A DNA stretch of 40,769 bases from CANLBN01 sp047629215 (GCA_047629215.1 JBLHWO010000004.1:1-40769), one strand, 5' to 3'. Shown: positions 1 through 7,994, counted from the first letter of the stretch. The notes: generated from the sequence alone by a model not told the origin. Translations and numbers: made by a program.

Positions 1-234
1 TTACTTCCTATGTTGGCGGCTCAAGTAACAGGGCGTGAAATTTCCATTCTCGAATCAACTAAGGGCGATAGTTATAGCGAAGTGTTGAGGTTTTCTGGTC
101 ATAATTCCAGACTGTTTGGGGAAGGTATAAGTGTTCTTGAACGTAACCTTGAGCAGCCCCCTATATATCTGCTTAGAACACGTGATGAAGCAGATGATCA
201 CTATGATTTTTTGGAAGAACGCCCTGCGCTTTAA
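1..234 (+). CDS. C-terminal fragment, possible OTU-like cysteine protease
   Basis: The frame is open to the left edge, so this is the last 77 codons of a longer gene ending in TAA. The visible part has a hydrophobic strand followed by a GREISILES segment and ends with PIYLLRTRDEADDHYDFLEE. Alternating strands followed by a terminal HYDxL resemble the C-terminal half of OTU-superfamily deubiquitinase-like proteases, where this His is catalytic. The catalytic Cys/Asp half would lie outside the window, so the call rests on one motif and is tentative. It sits next to transposase debris, which suggests accessory DNA. Alternative: an unrelated protein with a chance HYD motif. Confidence 0.4.
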   Translation, partial: LLPMLAAQVTGREISILESTKGDSYSEVLRFSGHNSRLFGEGISVLERNLEQPPIYLLRTRDEADDHYDFLEERPAL

Positions 235-255
235 ACTAGATTAACCGTTCCTCTG

Positions 256-740
256 GATGTTACCCCTCCACCTCGGTGACCGACCGAATCGCCCCGGGAC
301 CACAAGGTCTTCACTCTGCAAACCTTGCCGGCACAAAAAAATAAGGCGGATACAAATAGCCGAGTGGCCAATCATGCCGGCTTCTCCCTGCAGACTGCCG
401 TCATGCCATCAGCGTGATAAACTCGAGCGTCTATGTCACTTCGTGAGCCGCCCAGCCGTCTCAGGTAAACGCTTGGCATTGACCGCCAACGGGGCGAATC
501 CGATAGAACTCAAAACGCCTTACCGCAATGGCACGAGCCATGTGATCTTCGAGCCGCTGGACTTCATCGCGAAACTGGCCGCGCTAGTGCCCAAGCGGGT
601 TAAGAAACCCGACAAGCCGGAAGCCCCCGGTATCGACGGGCTGGACAAGAGCCCCGCAGAGCGCCATTGTGCAATGACTTGGATGCAGCGACTCAAGCGA
701 ATCTTCAATAACGTTATGAAAGCTATTGCCTATGATTTCA
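256..740 (+). pseudogene. IS91-family transposase remnant (frameshifted, truncated)
   Basis: Two frames together give the conserved C-terminal part of the IS91-type HUH transposase. One frame (about 283-417) reads HKVFTLQTLPAQ and then NHAGFSLQTAVMPSA before a TGA. The other frame (from about 412) continues with RDKLERLCHFVSRPAVS, KRLALTANG, LKTPYRNGTSHVIFEPLDFI and AKLAALVPK, then jumps to AMTWMQRLKRIFN. This is the order in intact members, but there is a frameshift near 412, a deletion after LVPK, and the N-terminal HUH/zinc region is absent. Base composition is clearly more GC-rich than the flanks, consistent with imported DNA. It cannot make a working transposase. Confidence 0.85.
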
Positions 741-886
741 GCTTACTATGTTGCTTAGAATTTATTCATATATCCATAGGTATTTATAAATAGTGTAAGA
801 TCAAGGCATCTATTTAAGTAAAGCGGGGGTATGGTCAGCATTTATAGATTGCTACGACCATTGTTTGTCATTACGGGGTATCTATT

Positions 887-1717
887 ATGCATCTTGTGAA
901 TATTTCATCAGAGCTCACTTACACCATTGAGTCACCTGCCAGCTTTGTTTTAAACATTGCAGCGGCTAATACTGATCATCAAAAAACAGTAGATGAAAAC
1001 CTTTCTATATCGCCTGGTGTCGATAGTGAATGGTTTCAGCTTAATGACTTTGGCTGCCGTGGTCTTCGTTTGAAGGTAGAGCCATGTGAATTGAATATTA
1101 AATACAGTGCTAGCGTAGAGCTTTCACCAGAAACAGAGCAGATGATGTATTTAAATGAGGTTGAGCATAAAAAATTACCGACATCGGTCCTGCGTTTTTT
1201 AAATCCAAGTCGATACTGCGAATCTGACCGACTTGGATGCTTTGCTTGGAAAGAGTTTGGCCAATTGCAAAGTGGCTACTCCCGTGTGAACGAGATCTGT
1301 AATTGGGTGAATGCACGCATTGATTATGTTGCGGGAAGTACAGATGCTTCTTCTAGCGCCTGTGACGTGCTAATTCAACGAGCTGGCGTCTGTAGAGATT
1401 TTGCTCATGTTAGCATAGCGCTGTGTCGTGCTTTAGGCATTCCGGCTCGCTATGTTTCGGGCTATTCCGTCGGTTTGCAGCCACCTGACTTTCATGGTTT
1501 TTTTGAAGCTTATCTAGAAGATCGTTGGTATCTTTTTGATGCTACGCGCATGGCGCCGATCAGTGGGCTAGTCAAAATTGGTATTGGACTAGATGCAGCG
1601 GATACATCTTTTGCTAATATTGTGGGTCAGGCTACTATGACATTTATCAAGGTAGAGGCTACTTCGTCAGGCAATAACCTCTCGTTTAATAATGGAGATC
1701 CGGTATCAACCGCTTAG
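887..1717 (+). CDS. transglutaminase-like domain protein
   Basis: 276 aa, ATG start, TAG stop. The C-terminal half carries the transglutaminase-like (papain-fold) triad: Cys in GVCRDFAH (about residue 168), His in DFHGFFEAY (about 207) and Asp in YLFDATR (about 221). Upstream is the RFLNPSRYCES segment typical of bacterial transglutaminase-like proteins that have an N-terminal beta domain. Such proteins are usually cytoplasmic hydrolases or amidases of unknown substrate. No signal peptide is seen. A decayed relative (shared PSRYCE, GVCRD..H..IA.CR, GY..GLQ) lies at 9161-10014 in the same orientation. The neighbours are transposon scraps, so the gene stands alone. Confidence 0.85.
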   Translation: MHLVNISSELTYTIESPASFVLNIAAANTDHQKTVDENLSISPGVDSEWFQLNDFGCRGLRLKVEPCELNIKYSASVELSPETEQMMYLNEVEHKKLPTSVLRFLNPSRYCESDRLGCFAWKEFGQLQSGYSRVNEICNWVNARIDYVAGSTDASSSACDVLIQRAGVCRDFAHVSIALCRALGIPARYVSGYSVGLQPPDFHGFFEAYLEDRWYLFDATRMAPISGLVKIGIGLDAADTSFANIVGQATMTFIKVEATSSGNNLSFNNGDPVSTA

Positions 1718-1991
1718 CTGATTAATATTAATCGTTAGAATAAGTAGGGTCAGATACGAATGGCACTAAGTTAAGCTTGCTTAGCATCACTATTGAGAAG
1801 CCGATATAGCGCAGGCTTGGTATAATGAGACATGACAAAATGACTACAAGGACGCCCACTCTATATTAAATTGTAGTAAGCCACTTTCCTGTCGTAACTT
1901 TTCCCAAATTATCGGTCGTATGATTTAGTGATTTCACGACCGTTTTGCCACGCTCTAATCACGCGGATTCAAACCTGAAGTGCATCAAAGT

Positions 1992-2165
1992 TTAAGCTGC
2001 TAGCCCAGCCCTGTGTGTACTCATTAATTGATCTGGCATTTTATATTCCAGATTTTTTCTTGGGCGAGAGTTAAGTCGTTTTACAGCCCGTCTTACCTCC
2101 ATTTGTGTCACCGTTTTTAAATCTGTATTCCTAGGGACGCAGTGTGAAACGTCCGCAGCTATTTT
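1992..2165 (-). pseudogene. IS30-family transposase C-terminal scrap
   Basis: On the minus strand a short frame reads VPRNTDLKTVT followed by VKRLNSRPRKNLEYKMPDQL. This matches the closing part of IS30-family DDE transposases (FPKGTDF, then LNNRPRKRLGYKTP in intact copies). Only about 55 residues survive; the catalytic DDE core is missing. The interval 1718-1991 between the transglutaminase gene and this scrap has no credible gene. Confidence 0.75.
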
Positions 2166-2299
2166 AGGGTTGAAGTCCACAGTCCCCGCCATTACTGGGC
2201 CATAGCGCGGGGCTTCGATAATAAAAAAGCGGCGGGGTCTATCGAGCTGATGTCTTAAGTTGTTGATAAATAATAACTTAATTTTTATGTTTTTATTTT

Positions 2300-2320
2300 A
2301 TACCGTCATAAATACCGTCA
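2300..2320. repeat. double ATACCGTCA repeat
   Basis: Two identical ATACCGTCA words lie at 2300-2308 and 2312-2320, a 12-bp spacing. The ATACCG core is the inverse of the CGGTAT word repeated between the integrase gene and ssrA (7995-8095), and ATACCGTT also occurs there at 8044. This may mark integrase arm sites near the left end of the element, just beyond the toxin gene. The match is short and could be chance. Confidence 0.35.
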
Positions 2321-2348
2321 AATGTTTTTAAGTCCCGGCCTTAGGTCG

Positions 2349-2915
2349 CTAGATATGCTCTAAATAATCATTGAGGAGGCTTGCGGTGATGGGTAGCTTA
2401 TTTCTTTCCAGTGCTGCTATAAACTCTTTTTCCGTAAATGGGGGTGAGCGTAATGAAGCTCGCATTGCTTTCGCCGCAGAACATACTTTCGAAGGTGATA
2501 GGTCAAACTGATAGCTAATAAATTCGTCTGGATGAATGGCTTCAATATCGTATTGTTTCAAATTGCTAAGAGGAAAATCCTTAAGGTTAAACGTAACGAT
2601 GGCATCTGAGTTGCTTTTTATTGCGGCAGCAAGCACGTGCCTATCATCGGGGTCGGGTAAGTCTAATTGTTCAATAAGGATTTCATAATTATTAACCACT
2701 GCATCGGTACTGTGCCTATCCATTAATTCCTTGACGCGCAATAAAGATTTTCTGTCGATACCTGGCTTGTTTCTTAGTAAAGCGGAGATCCATTCCTCAT
2801 GTATCTGTTCTGTCCATTGAGCTTTGAATAGACCTGTCATCGCTAGGCGCATTAATAAATCACGCAGCAATGATGGCTACAATACACAAGCATCTAGAAT
2901 GACGGTAAACCGCAT
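2349..2915 (-). pseudogene. PIN-domain toxin interrupted by an in-frame TAG
   Basis: From ATG at 2915 the frame reads MRFTVILDACVL, then TAG (2877-2879), then PSLLRDLLMRLAMTGLF and on to a normal end at 2349 (188 codons in total). LDACVL followed by Pro is the N-terminal strand of PIN RNases with the first metal-binding Asp; family members as I recall them have Tyr where TAG stands. Further PIN features are LPDPDDRHVLAAAI and SDAIVTFNLKDFP, with the conserved acidic residues. The ATG lies 4 nt after the antitoxin stop, a normal toxin-antitoxin arrangement. A restart at TTG 2870 would lose the first catalytic Asp. The toxin is probably dead unless amber is read through; apart from this codon the frame is perfect. 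Confidence 0.85.
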
Positions 2916-2919
2916 GGAA

Positions 2920-3363
2920 TTAGTACAACCCTAAGTCTTGGCTTAACGCTGCCAGTTCATCTAGTGTTTTACTGCGTGCCTCATCATTCTCTTGTATATG
3001 CGCTAATAAATCTTCTAGGTAAATACGTCTGTGCGTCCCCACTTTATGAAAAGGGATAGTTTCCTGTTCTAGCAGTTTAACAAGATGGGGCCGACTGACA
3101 TTCATCATGTTAGCTGCTTCTTGAGTTGTTAATTCAGCGTTGATAGGAATAAGGCTTATCGCTTTACCTTGAGACATCTCTGTAGAAATCTTAAGTAACA
3201 TTGCCATGATGTGGCCGGGTAAAGTGATGTCTTCACTTTGACCATCTTCACCTGTAATTTTAAGCGTTACCCTGTCTTGATTGGCGTATTTAGCTAAAGT
3301 GCGGCTACTTTGCTTTGCTAGTTCAATCTCTTGGGAAGTGGGCAATTCAATAATCTGATTCAT
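2920..3363 (-). CDS. excisionase/MerR-type HTH antitoxin
   Basis: 147 aa with a good GGAGG ribosome site upstream of ATG 3363. The middle holds an excisionase-family helix-turn-helix: LTTQEAANMMNVSRPHLVKLLE, then IPFHKVGTHRRIYLEDLLAHI. The N-terminal third (ITLPGHIMAMLLKIS) is the partner-binding type of extension seen in antitoxins paired with PIN toxins. It is transcribed ahead of the PIN gene with a 4-nt gap, so it is probably the antitoxin and operon repressor. It is intact although the toxin is not. Confidence 0.85.
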   Translation of the reverse strand: MNQIIELPTSQEIELAKQSSRTLAKYANQDRVTLKITGEDGQSEDITLPGHIMAMLLKISTEMSQGKAISLIPINAELTTQEAANMMNVSRPHLVKLLEQETIPFHKVGTHRRIYLEDLLAHIQENDEARSKTLDELAALSQDLGLY

Positions 3364-3552
3364 AGTTGCCTCCAGCAGGCAAACGAAATAAACGAAACGC
3401 CTTTATTGTCGTCCAGTGATGTCTGTTTAGCAAGTGCTAATTTGTCTTGTATGGTCCAATACTGCCCAGTTTAGCGATAATGTTAGCCTCTTAGAGTAAG
3501 TGTCAGGTAGAAAATATTTTGAATAATCATGGGTTTACAGTGTTAGCTCTTC

Positions 3553-3597
3553 GGTTCAGTTCCCTATTGAGGAGCTGAACCCCCGTCGATAGGGGCT
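3553..3597. repeat. paired hairpins containing a tmRNA T-arm-like word
   Basis: GGTTCAGTTCC (3553-3563) pairs with GGAGCTGAACC (3571-3581) across a 7-nt loop, 11 bp with one G-U. A second small stem CCCC/GGGG follows immediately. Inside is TGAACCCCCGTC (3576-3587), identical and in the same orientation to 8185-8196 in the ssrA T-arm, with 15 of 17 positions matching when extended. It lies in the 3' region of the zinc-ribbon gene. It could be a decayed attachment core or only a structured trailer. Confidence 0.4.
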
Positions 3598-3633
3598 TGT
3601 GCGGTGCAGTCGTTTTTGTCTTGTTTTGATGGC

Positions 3634-4239
3634 TTATTTATTTAGTTTTCGCGTTAGCCTATGGAATGCTATTGAGAACTGATGATCATAGTTAGTGGAT
3701 AAATGATGGAATTTATTTTTAAGCCGCCCATAGGTATTCCAGTGCATGCCCTTTTTCTTGGTGTAGCCATTATCGTAATCACTAAATATGCGTTTTCCTA
3801 GCTTGTCTCGTTTGCGTCTTATGCGGTCGAGGTAGTCTTCATTTTGCGATCCATAGGGTAGTTCGTAACAATGTCGACAAAGGAATAGTTGGTTATCACC
3901 ACAAAGTACCACCACACGTTTATTACAGTTAGGGCATAAAAACCATTGGCGATTATTGCCATAGTGGCAAGGGGTGTAATCGAAAGCTATTTTTTGGGTA
4001 AGGGGTTGCCATTCTCCGCCATATTCCCTGAAGCGAAAAGATAGCTATAAGTAATGTTCGTGAACAATGTAATTAATATTGCCGTTGGGTTCGCCTCCCT
4101 GTGACCATGATAGCGACCCTCGTGTGTAAGGTTTTAGCAGTTTGTTTTTATGCATATAACGAATATCTATACGCCTTGTTTGCTCTACAGTTGTTTGCGT
4201 GTTCCAGCGGTACCAATTACCGCTACCTATACCGCCCAT
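3634..4239 (-). pseudogene. zinc-ribbon protein of integrative elements, split by TAG
   Basis: One continuous 202-codon frame begins MGGIGSGNWYRWNT, a signature of a conserved hypothetical family common on gammaproteobacterial integrative elements. It runs to HEHYL, meets TAG at 4045-4047, then resumes in the same frame: LSFRFREYGGEWQPLTQ, HYGNNRQWFLCPNC, KRVVVLCGDNQLFLCRHC, YELPYGSQNEDYLDRIRRKR. CPNC and CRHC form a four-Cys zinc ribbon. No base is missing; the amber codon is the only lesion. Function is unknown; nucleic-acid binding is likely from the zinc ribbon and basic C-terminus. It is last in the element's minus-strand gene series. Confidence 0.8.
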
Positions 4240-4255
4240 GTGTGGCCTCTTTTTT

Positions 4256-4283
4256 AACCTAAATCATTAGGGTAATTTAGGTT
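4256..4283. promoter_or_regulatory. 9-bp perfect inverted repeat upstream of the zinc-ribbon gene
   Basis: AACCTAAAT (4256-4264) and ATTTAGGTT (4275-4283) are perfect inverted arms with a 10-nt loop, 17 bp upstream of the ATG at 4239. The position fits an operator. Read on the plus strand it is followed by a T-rich stretch, so a terminator for plus-strand transcription is the alternative. The wider gap 4240-4440 has no gene. Confidence 0.4.
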
Positions 4284-4427
4284 TTATAATGTTTTTTTGT
4301 TTAAGTCACTTATCAATATCTAGCGTAAATGTTATTGAATCCTTGCCCTAACCTTACCGTACCCTTGATCAAAACTTGATGTTCTATCGTTCATAAATAC
4401 TACCCATATGGTAACTATATAAAGGTG

Positions 4428-4552
4428 ACCTACCATAGGTCTAAGTAACCACCGTCAATCGACCCTGTTTTGAGGTCGGCGTGTACCTTCCTTGGCTGTC
4501 TTTTTCACGTTGTCGCCCCTGTTTTGAGGACGAACCGTGACCTATGGTAGGT
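4428..4552. repeat. two GTGACCTA-N3-TAGGT palindromes
   Basis: GTGACCTA-CCA-TAGGT ends at 4440 and GTGACCTA-TGG-TAGGT ends at 4552. Each core, ACCTA-N3-TAGGT, is itself palindromic. One lies just after the stop of the 4441-4965 gene and one inside its C-terminal coding region. A CCATATGG palindrome is nearby at about 4413. Paired identical palindromes near a replication-type gene suggest protein-binding sites (operator or iteron-like), but only two copies are visible. Confidence 0.4.
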
Positions 4553-4965
4553 ATTGGGTTTTTGATATTCTCAAGGCTAAATTTTCTTGGTGGCGTAATC
4601 GTTGCTGCAAGATCTAGTTTGTTTTTGCATTCATCAATTGATTGCCATGTAAGAGCATATAAAGCACAAGCGCTATGAGGGTTAGTAAAACGTCCCTCAC
4701 GGGTTTTGATGATTAACCTCGCCTTTATTAACTCCTTGCGGTTACGCTCAATGGTTCCCTTTGACTTAAAGCCACGTAGCCTGAGTAATGAATAGGCCGT
4801 GGTTAAATCACCGTTATTATTGCCGCGATATTGCCGTGCTAATTCATTGAGTAGCTTAACGGCATTCCCTGAAAGGTTTATGTAATCGGGGTGATCCATT
4901 ACCATTCTAGGAATACCGCTAAAGCCGCCTTTGATAGCGTGTTTAGTTTTTCGAGGTTTAGCCAT
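4441..4965 (-). CDS. HTH protein, replication-initiator-like, of the integrative element
   Basis: 174 aa. The N-terminal half, GFSGIPRMVMDHPDYINLSGNAVKLLNEL through NGDLTTAYSLLRLRGF and KGTIERNRKELIKARLIIKT, has the look of the winged-helix domain seen in small plasmid and satellite replication proteins. The C-terminus is basic, low in complexity and repetitive: SSKQGRQ and TSKQGRL correspond to a 13-bp direct repeat, CCCTGTTTTGAGG, at 4463-4475 and 4517-4529. Ends with TAG. The ribosome site before ATG 4965 is weak (GGGG). The role in replication or control is inferred from position and fold impression only. Confidence 0.55.
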   Translation of the reverse strand: MAKPRKTKHAIKGGFSGIPRMVMDHPDYINLSGNAVKLLNELARQYRGNNNGDLTTAYSLLRLRGFKSKGTIERNRKELIKARLIIKTREGRFTNPHSACALYALTWQSIDECKNKLDLAATITPPRKFSLENIKNPIPTIGHGSSSKQGRQREKDSQGRYTPTSKQGRLTVVT

Positions 4966-5059
4966 GGTTACCCCTCAAGCTTAACTACACGTCTTACCTC
5001 GGCAACGACAATAACGGGCGTGATGGTGGGCGTGTTTATTTGCACTAAATAACGGTTAC

Positions 5060-5305
5060 TCATGCGGCGGGCCCCATGCTACTAATAAGTGCCCAGCGAG
5101 CGACACGGTGCTTTCCTTTGCCTGTATCGATAGTTTCCCAAATAGTGTGAATAGTATTTCCAGCTTTGCGTAAATCGCTTATGCGAGCAGTGGGGCAGTA
5201 AATATCTAGCTCTTCGCGTACTTGGTAACTAGTGATTCCTTTACCGTTGGCTTCAATCAAAGCTTTGAATAACAATCTGTTTTGTGTGTTGGTATTGGTA
5301 GGCAT
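5060..5305 (-). CDS. small HTH protein
   Basis: 81 aa. The sequence NRLLFKALIEANGKGITSYQVREELDIYCPTARISDLRKAG looks like a winged helix-turn-helix. Its ATG overlaps the stop of the upstream AlpA-like gene by one base (TAATG at 5303-5307), so the two are probably translationally coupled. A regulatory or accessory role in the element is likely; no specific function is recognised. Confidence 0.7.
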   Translation of the reverse strand: MPTNTNTQNRLLFKALIEANGKGITSYQVREELDIYCPTARISDLRKAGNTIHTIWETIDTGKGKHRVARWALISSMGPAA

Positions 5306-5529
5306 TACGAAGCCTCCTTGCTTTTACGTGAGTCGGTTATGCGTTGCTCTTTCCAAGCCGTTACTTGTGAAGAGAGAAAGCCAACCGAACGTTTTGATAA
5401 GCTTATTGGAGATGGAAAGTTACCCTCGCCGACCATCCGACGAATAGTGTTTTTAGATAACCCAGTTTGATGTATAACGTCCGAATATCTGAGGATTGGG
5501 TCGTCGTGTTGCAGTGTTGTAAATGACAT
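5305..5529 (-). CDS. AlpA-family regulator / excisionase-like
   Basis: 74 aa, ATG at 5529. ILRYSDVIHQTGLSKNTIRRMVGEGNFPSPISLSKRSVGFLSSQVTAWKEQR is the typical AlpA/MerR-like HTH of P4-type satellites, with the SKNTIRRMV recognition helix, the FP(S/K)P wing and the W of the Vxx W segment. AlpA activates the integrase or excision in CP4-57 by established work, so a similar control of the integrase at 6746-7978 is plausible. A long palindrome lies just upstream. Confidence 0.85.
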   Translation of the reverse strand: MSFTTLQHDDPILRYSDVIHQTGLSKNTIRRMVGEGNFPSPISLSKRSVGFLSSQVTAWKEQRITDSRKSKEAS

Positions 5530-5550
5530 AGTAAAGCCTCTTGGTGATTA

Positions 5551-5591
5551 ATAAATACATATCGCACCATGTGGTAGCGAATATGTTTATT
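5551..5591. promoter_or_regulatory. imperfect palindrome upstream of the AlpA-like gene
   Basis: The centre ACCA-TG-TGGT at 5566-5575 is flanked by CATATCGC on the left and AGCGAATATG on the right, and further out by AATAAA-type and TTTATT-type arms. The total is about 20 bp per arm with small gaps. It begins about 22 bp before the ATG of the AlpA-like gene, the right place for an autoregulatory operator. Nothing else is seen in 5530-5678. Confidence 0.5.
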
Positions 5592-5678
5592 GGACCAAAA
5601 AGTTTTAATGAAAAAAATTAGATTGAGGGGGCTATAAGTTTTTTAATCGTCTAAAAATTCTATTAAGGGGCTTGAAGT

Positions 5679-6656
5679 TTATTTTTCCTTGGTTACTAGA
5701 TCAAAAAAAGCCCTTGCCTGCCTTCCTCTAAGTTTAGGGTTGTTTGGGTGAGACGCTAGCCAAGATTCTATAGCACTTAAGGACGGAGGGTGGCCAGATA
5801 TATTATTTTCTTCATATTCTTTTATTTTTTCAGCTAGTTGCTTTACTGGCACCTTTGGATGTTCATTCCAAGTGTCATTAGCAATATCTTCTATGGCAGA
5901 TTTTCTACGATGAGTAGATAAGCCCCCTTTACGGCCAGATTTTTGAAAAATCTCACGCATGTTGTTTTCTGCGTATTCCATCATTCCTTTAACGGTTCCC
6001 TCTTCTGTATCACTATATGATCTTAATGGAAGTGAGTGAATTTCATCATACATATTTATAGTAACTAGCAAGTTGATTGATGAAGTATTTACAGCATCAT
6101 ATAGTTCAATTATTTGGTCCTCTTCTAAATTATCCTTTGTCTGAGCAGAGCAAAGCAAATAGATTTCTGATATATATTTCAGTATCAAAGTTGCTATAAC
6201 CAAAGATGAGACATGTCTAAACTGTTCTTTATTCATCATGTCTCGAGGTGAGCCTTTTTCCATATCTGTTTTTGTGAAATTTAAATAATCCGGCTCTTTT
6301 TCATATAAGAAAGGGGCTTCTAACTCTTTATCAAAATCACTTTCATCTTCTGGCAGGTATTTTCTAGCAAAATTAATTCTTGCTTCATACCCTGCGTTTA
6401 GAAAATATTGCAGAATCCCCAAGTCCTCCATAATGCTTTTATTATTAAACCCTCTTTCAGAGTACTGCTTTCTAATTAGGCTAACATATTTGTGCATTAG
6501 GTGGATAAGTGATGAGGACTGTAACATTGGTCCAATAACTTCGAATTCATCATAGAAAAAGTCATTATCTCTCATTACTTTTTCTATGATGTGAGGGATC
6601 TTATATCTTAGGTTATCGTGTGCCTTTGAATTAGTGTAATTTTTCAATTTCTTCAC
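5679..6656 (-). CDS. hypothetical protein (element cargo)
   Basis: 325 aa, GTG start at 6656. I do not recognise the family. It is rich in charged residues and helices, with no membrane segment or signal peptide. Near residues 240-260 it has IFQKSGRKGGLSTHRRKSAIEDIANDTWNEHP, a GRKGG-type basic stretch of a kind often seen in proteins of phage-like elements. The last 70 residues look like a small helical HTH-type module (LSAIESWLASHP). AT-rich codon use sets it apart from the integrase. It lies between integrase and AlpA, the usual cargo position in P4-type elements, so a defence or regulatory role is possible but not shown. Confidence 0.65.
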   Translation of the reverse strand: MKKLKNYTNSKAHDNLRYKIPHIIEKVMRDNDFFYDEFEVIGPMLQSSSLIHLMHKYVSLIRKQYSERGFNNKSIMEDLGILQYFLNAGYEARINFARKYLPEDESDFDKELEAPFLYEKEPDYLNFTKTDMEKGSPRDMMNKEQFRHVSSLVIATLILKYISEIYLLCSAQTKDNLEEDQIIELYDAVNTSSINLLVTINMYDEIHSLPLRSYSDTEEGTVKGMMEYAENNMREIFQKSGRKGGLSTHRRKSAIEDIANDTWNEHPKVPVKQLAEKIKEYEENNISGHPPSLSAIESWLASHPNNPKLRGRQARAFFDLVTKEK

Positions 6657-6745
6657 GCTCCCAAGGCAAGCCCAAATTAAAACCCCAAACCAAAGGCGGT
6701 GGGTGCCGCCTCTTTCGCTCCGTCGAGCTAGGTTTGGAATAACTG

Positions 6746-7978
6746 TTATTTATTTTGTTTAAACGAGCCCGCTATAATATTACCGTTTAATGCTTCGGCT
6801 TTAAGCCCATCGAGATAATCAGCCCAATGCTGCATCATGTCTTTGCGCTGTCGTAAATAGGTCGTACGGTTATAGGCTCTACCGTTGGCATCTTTAACGG
6901 CGTGTGCGAGCTGGCATTCAATCCATTCGATACGGTAGCCTAGCTCTTCATCTAATAGTGTTCTTGCCATGGCTCTAAAGCCGTGGCCGGTCATTTGTTC
7001 TTTAGGTATGCCTAGCCTTCTCATTGCTGATAAAACAGCGTTATCGCTCATTGGGCGTTTAGGGCTTCTGGCACTGGGGAATACATATTGGCGGTGGCCG
7101 GTAAGCTGTAAAAGCTTTTTAAGTTCGTCTATAGCTTGCTTACAAAGCGGCACAATATGATCGGCTTTAGTTTTCATTTTGTTGGCGGGTATATGCCATT
7201 CTTGTTTATGAAAGTCGATCTCTGCCCATTCCATTTGGCGTAGTTCTTTGGGGCGGCAAAAGAAGAGGGGGGCGAGCTTAAGTGCTGTGGCTACTTCGGG
7301 TGTACCGTAATAGTCATCGAGTGTTAATAATAATTTGCCGACTTCTTTGGGGTCGGTAATGGCGGCTAGGTGTCCTTTGATGGGGGTGGCTAGGGCGTCT
7401 TTTAAATCGCCGCTGGGGTCTCGTTCAGCTTTACCGGTTGCTACGGCGTAACGAAATACCTGTCCGGCAACTTGTTTTACTCGGTGTGCTGTCTCAATAG
7501 CACCTCGGCTTTCTACTCTACGCAAGCAAGCGAGTAGGTCAGGGGAGGTGATGGCGCCAATAGGGCGGTTACCAATGTGGGGGAATAATTCTTTGCTGAG
7601 CATTCTGCCGACTCGGTCTATATGGTGTGTTGACCAGTGGGGCTTTTCTTTTTCGTACCACTCAAGGGCTAATGACTTAAAGCTATTGTCTTGTGATTGA
7701 GTCTTGGCAATCTTTCTAGCTCGTTGCACATCGGAAGGGTCGACGTCATTGCCAATTTGTTTTTTGGCATCATCACGCTTGTTTCTGGCATCGGCCAAAC
7801 TCACATCGGGGTAAACCCCCAACGCTAGGGTCTTACGTTTGCCGCCAAAGCGATAGTCGAGTCGCCAGTATTTTTGCCCTTTGGTTGTGACATACAAATA
7901 CATGCCTTTGCCGTCAGCCAGCTTGTAGGGCTTTTCCTGTGGCGTTGCCTGTTTAATTTGAATATTGATTAGCGCCAT
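6746..7978 (-). CDS. tyrosine integrase, P4/CP4-57 type
   Basis: 410 aa from the chosen ATG at 7978, which has GGGGA about 6 nt upstream and gives the family-typical MALINIQIKQATPQEKPYKLADG start; an in-frame start at 8041 would add 21 atypical residues. The N-terminal arm domain (GLYLYV/TGQKYWRLDYRFGGKRKTLALG type, with DARNKRDDAKK) and SAM-like core are present. The catalytic residues are visible: Arg in FFCRPKELRQMEW, His-Arg in GHGFRAMARTLLDEELG, LAHAVKD, and Tyr in GRAYNRTTYL. It lies about 190 bp from the 3' end of ssrA, the known target of CP4-57-type integrases. It appears complete. Confidence 0.95.
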   Translation of the reverse strand: MALINIQIKQATPQEKPYKLADGKGMYLYVTTKGQKYWRLDYRFGGKRKTLALGVYPDVSLADARNKRDDAKKQIGNDVDPSDVQRARKIAKTQSQDNSFKSLALEWYEKEKPHWSTHHIDRVGRMLSKELFPHIGNRPIGAITSPDLLACLRRVESRGAIETAHRVKQVAGQVFRYAVATGKAERDPSGDLKDALATPIKGHLAAITDPKEVGKLLLTLDDYYGTPEVATALKLAPLFFCRPKELRQMEWAEIDFHKQEWHIPANKMKTKADHIVPLCKQAIDELKKLLQLTGHRQYVFPSARSPKRPMSDNAVLSAMRRLGIPKEQMTGHGFRAMARTLLDEELGYRIEWIECQLAHAVKDANGRAYNRTTYLRQRKDMMQHWADYLDGLKAEALNGNIIAGSFKQNK

Positions 7979-7994
7979 AAGACTTCCCCTTTGA

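Noticed and set aside
1740..1870. GGGTCAGATACGAATGGCACTAAG region as an insertion-sequence end
   Set aside because: It resembles transposon-end text, but no partner end or coding sequence could be tied to it.
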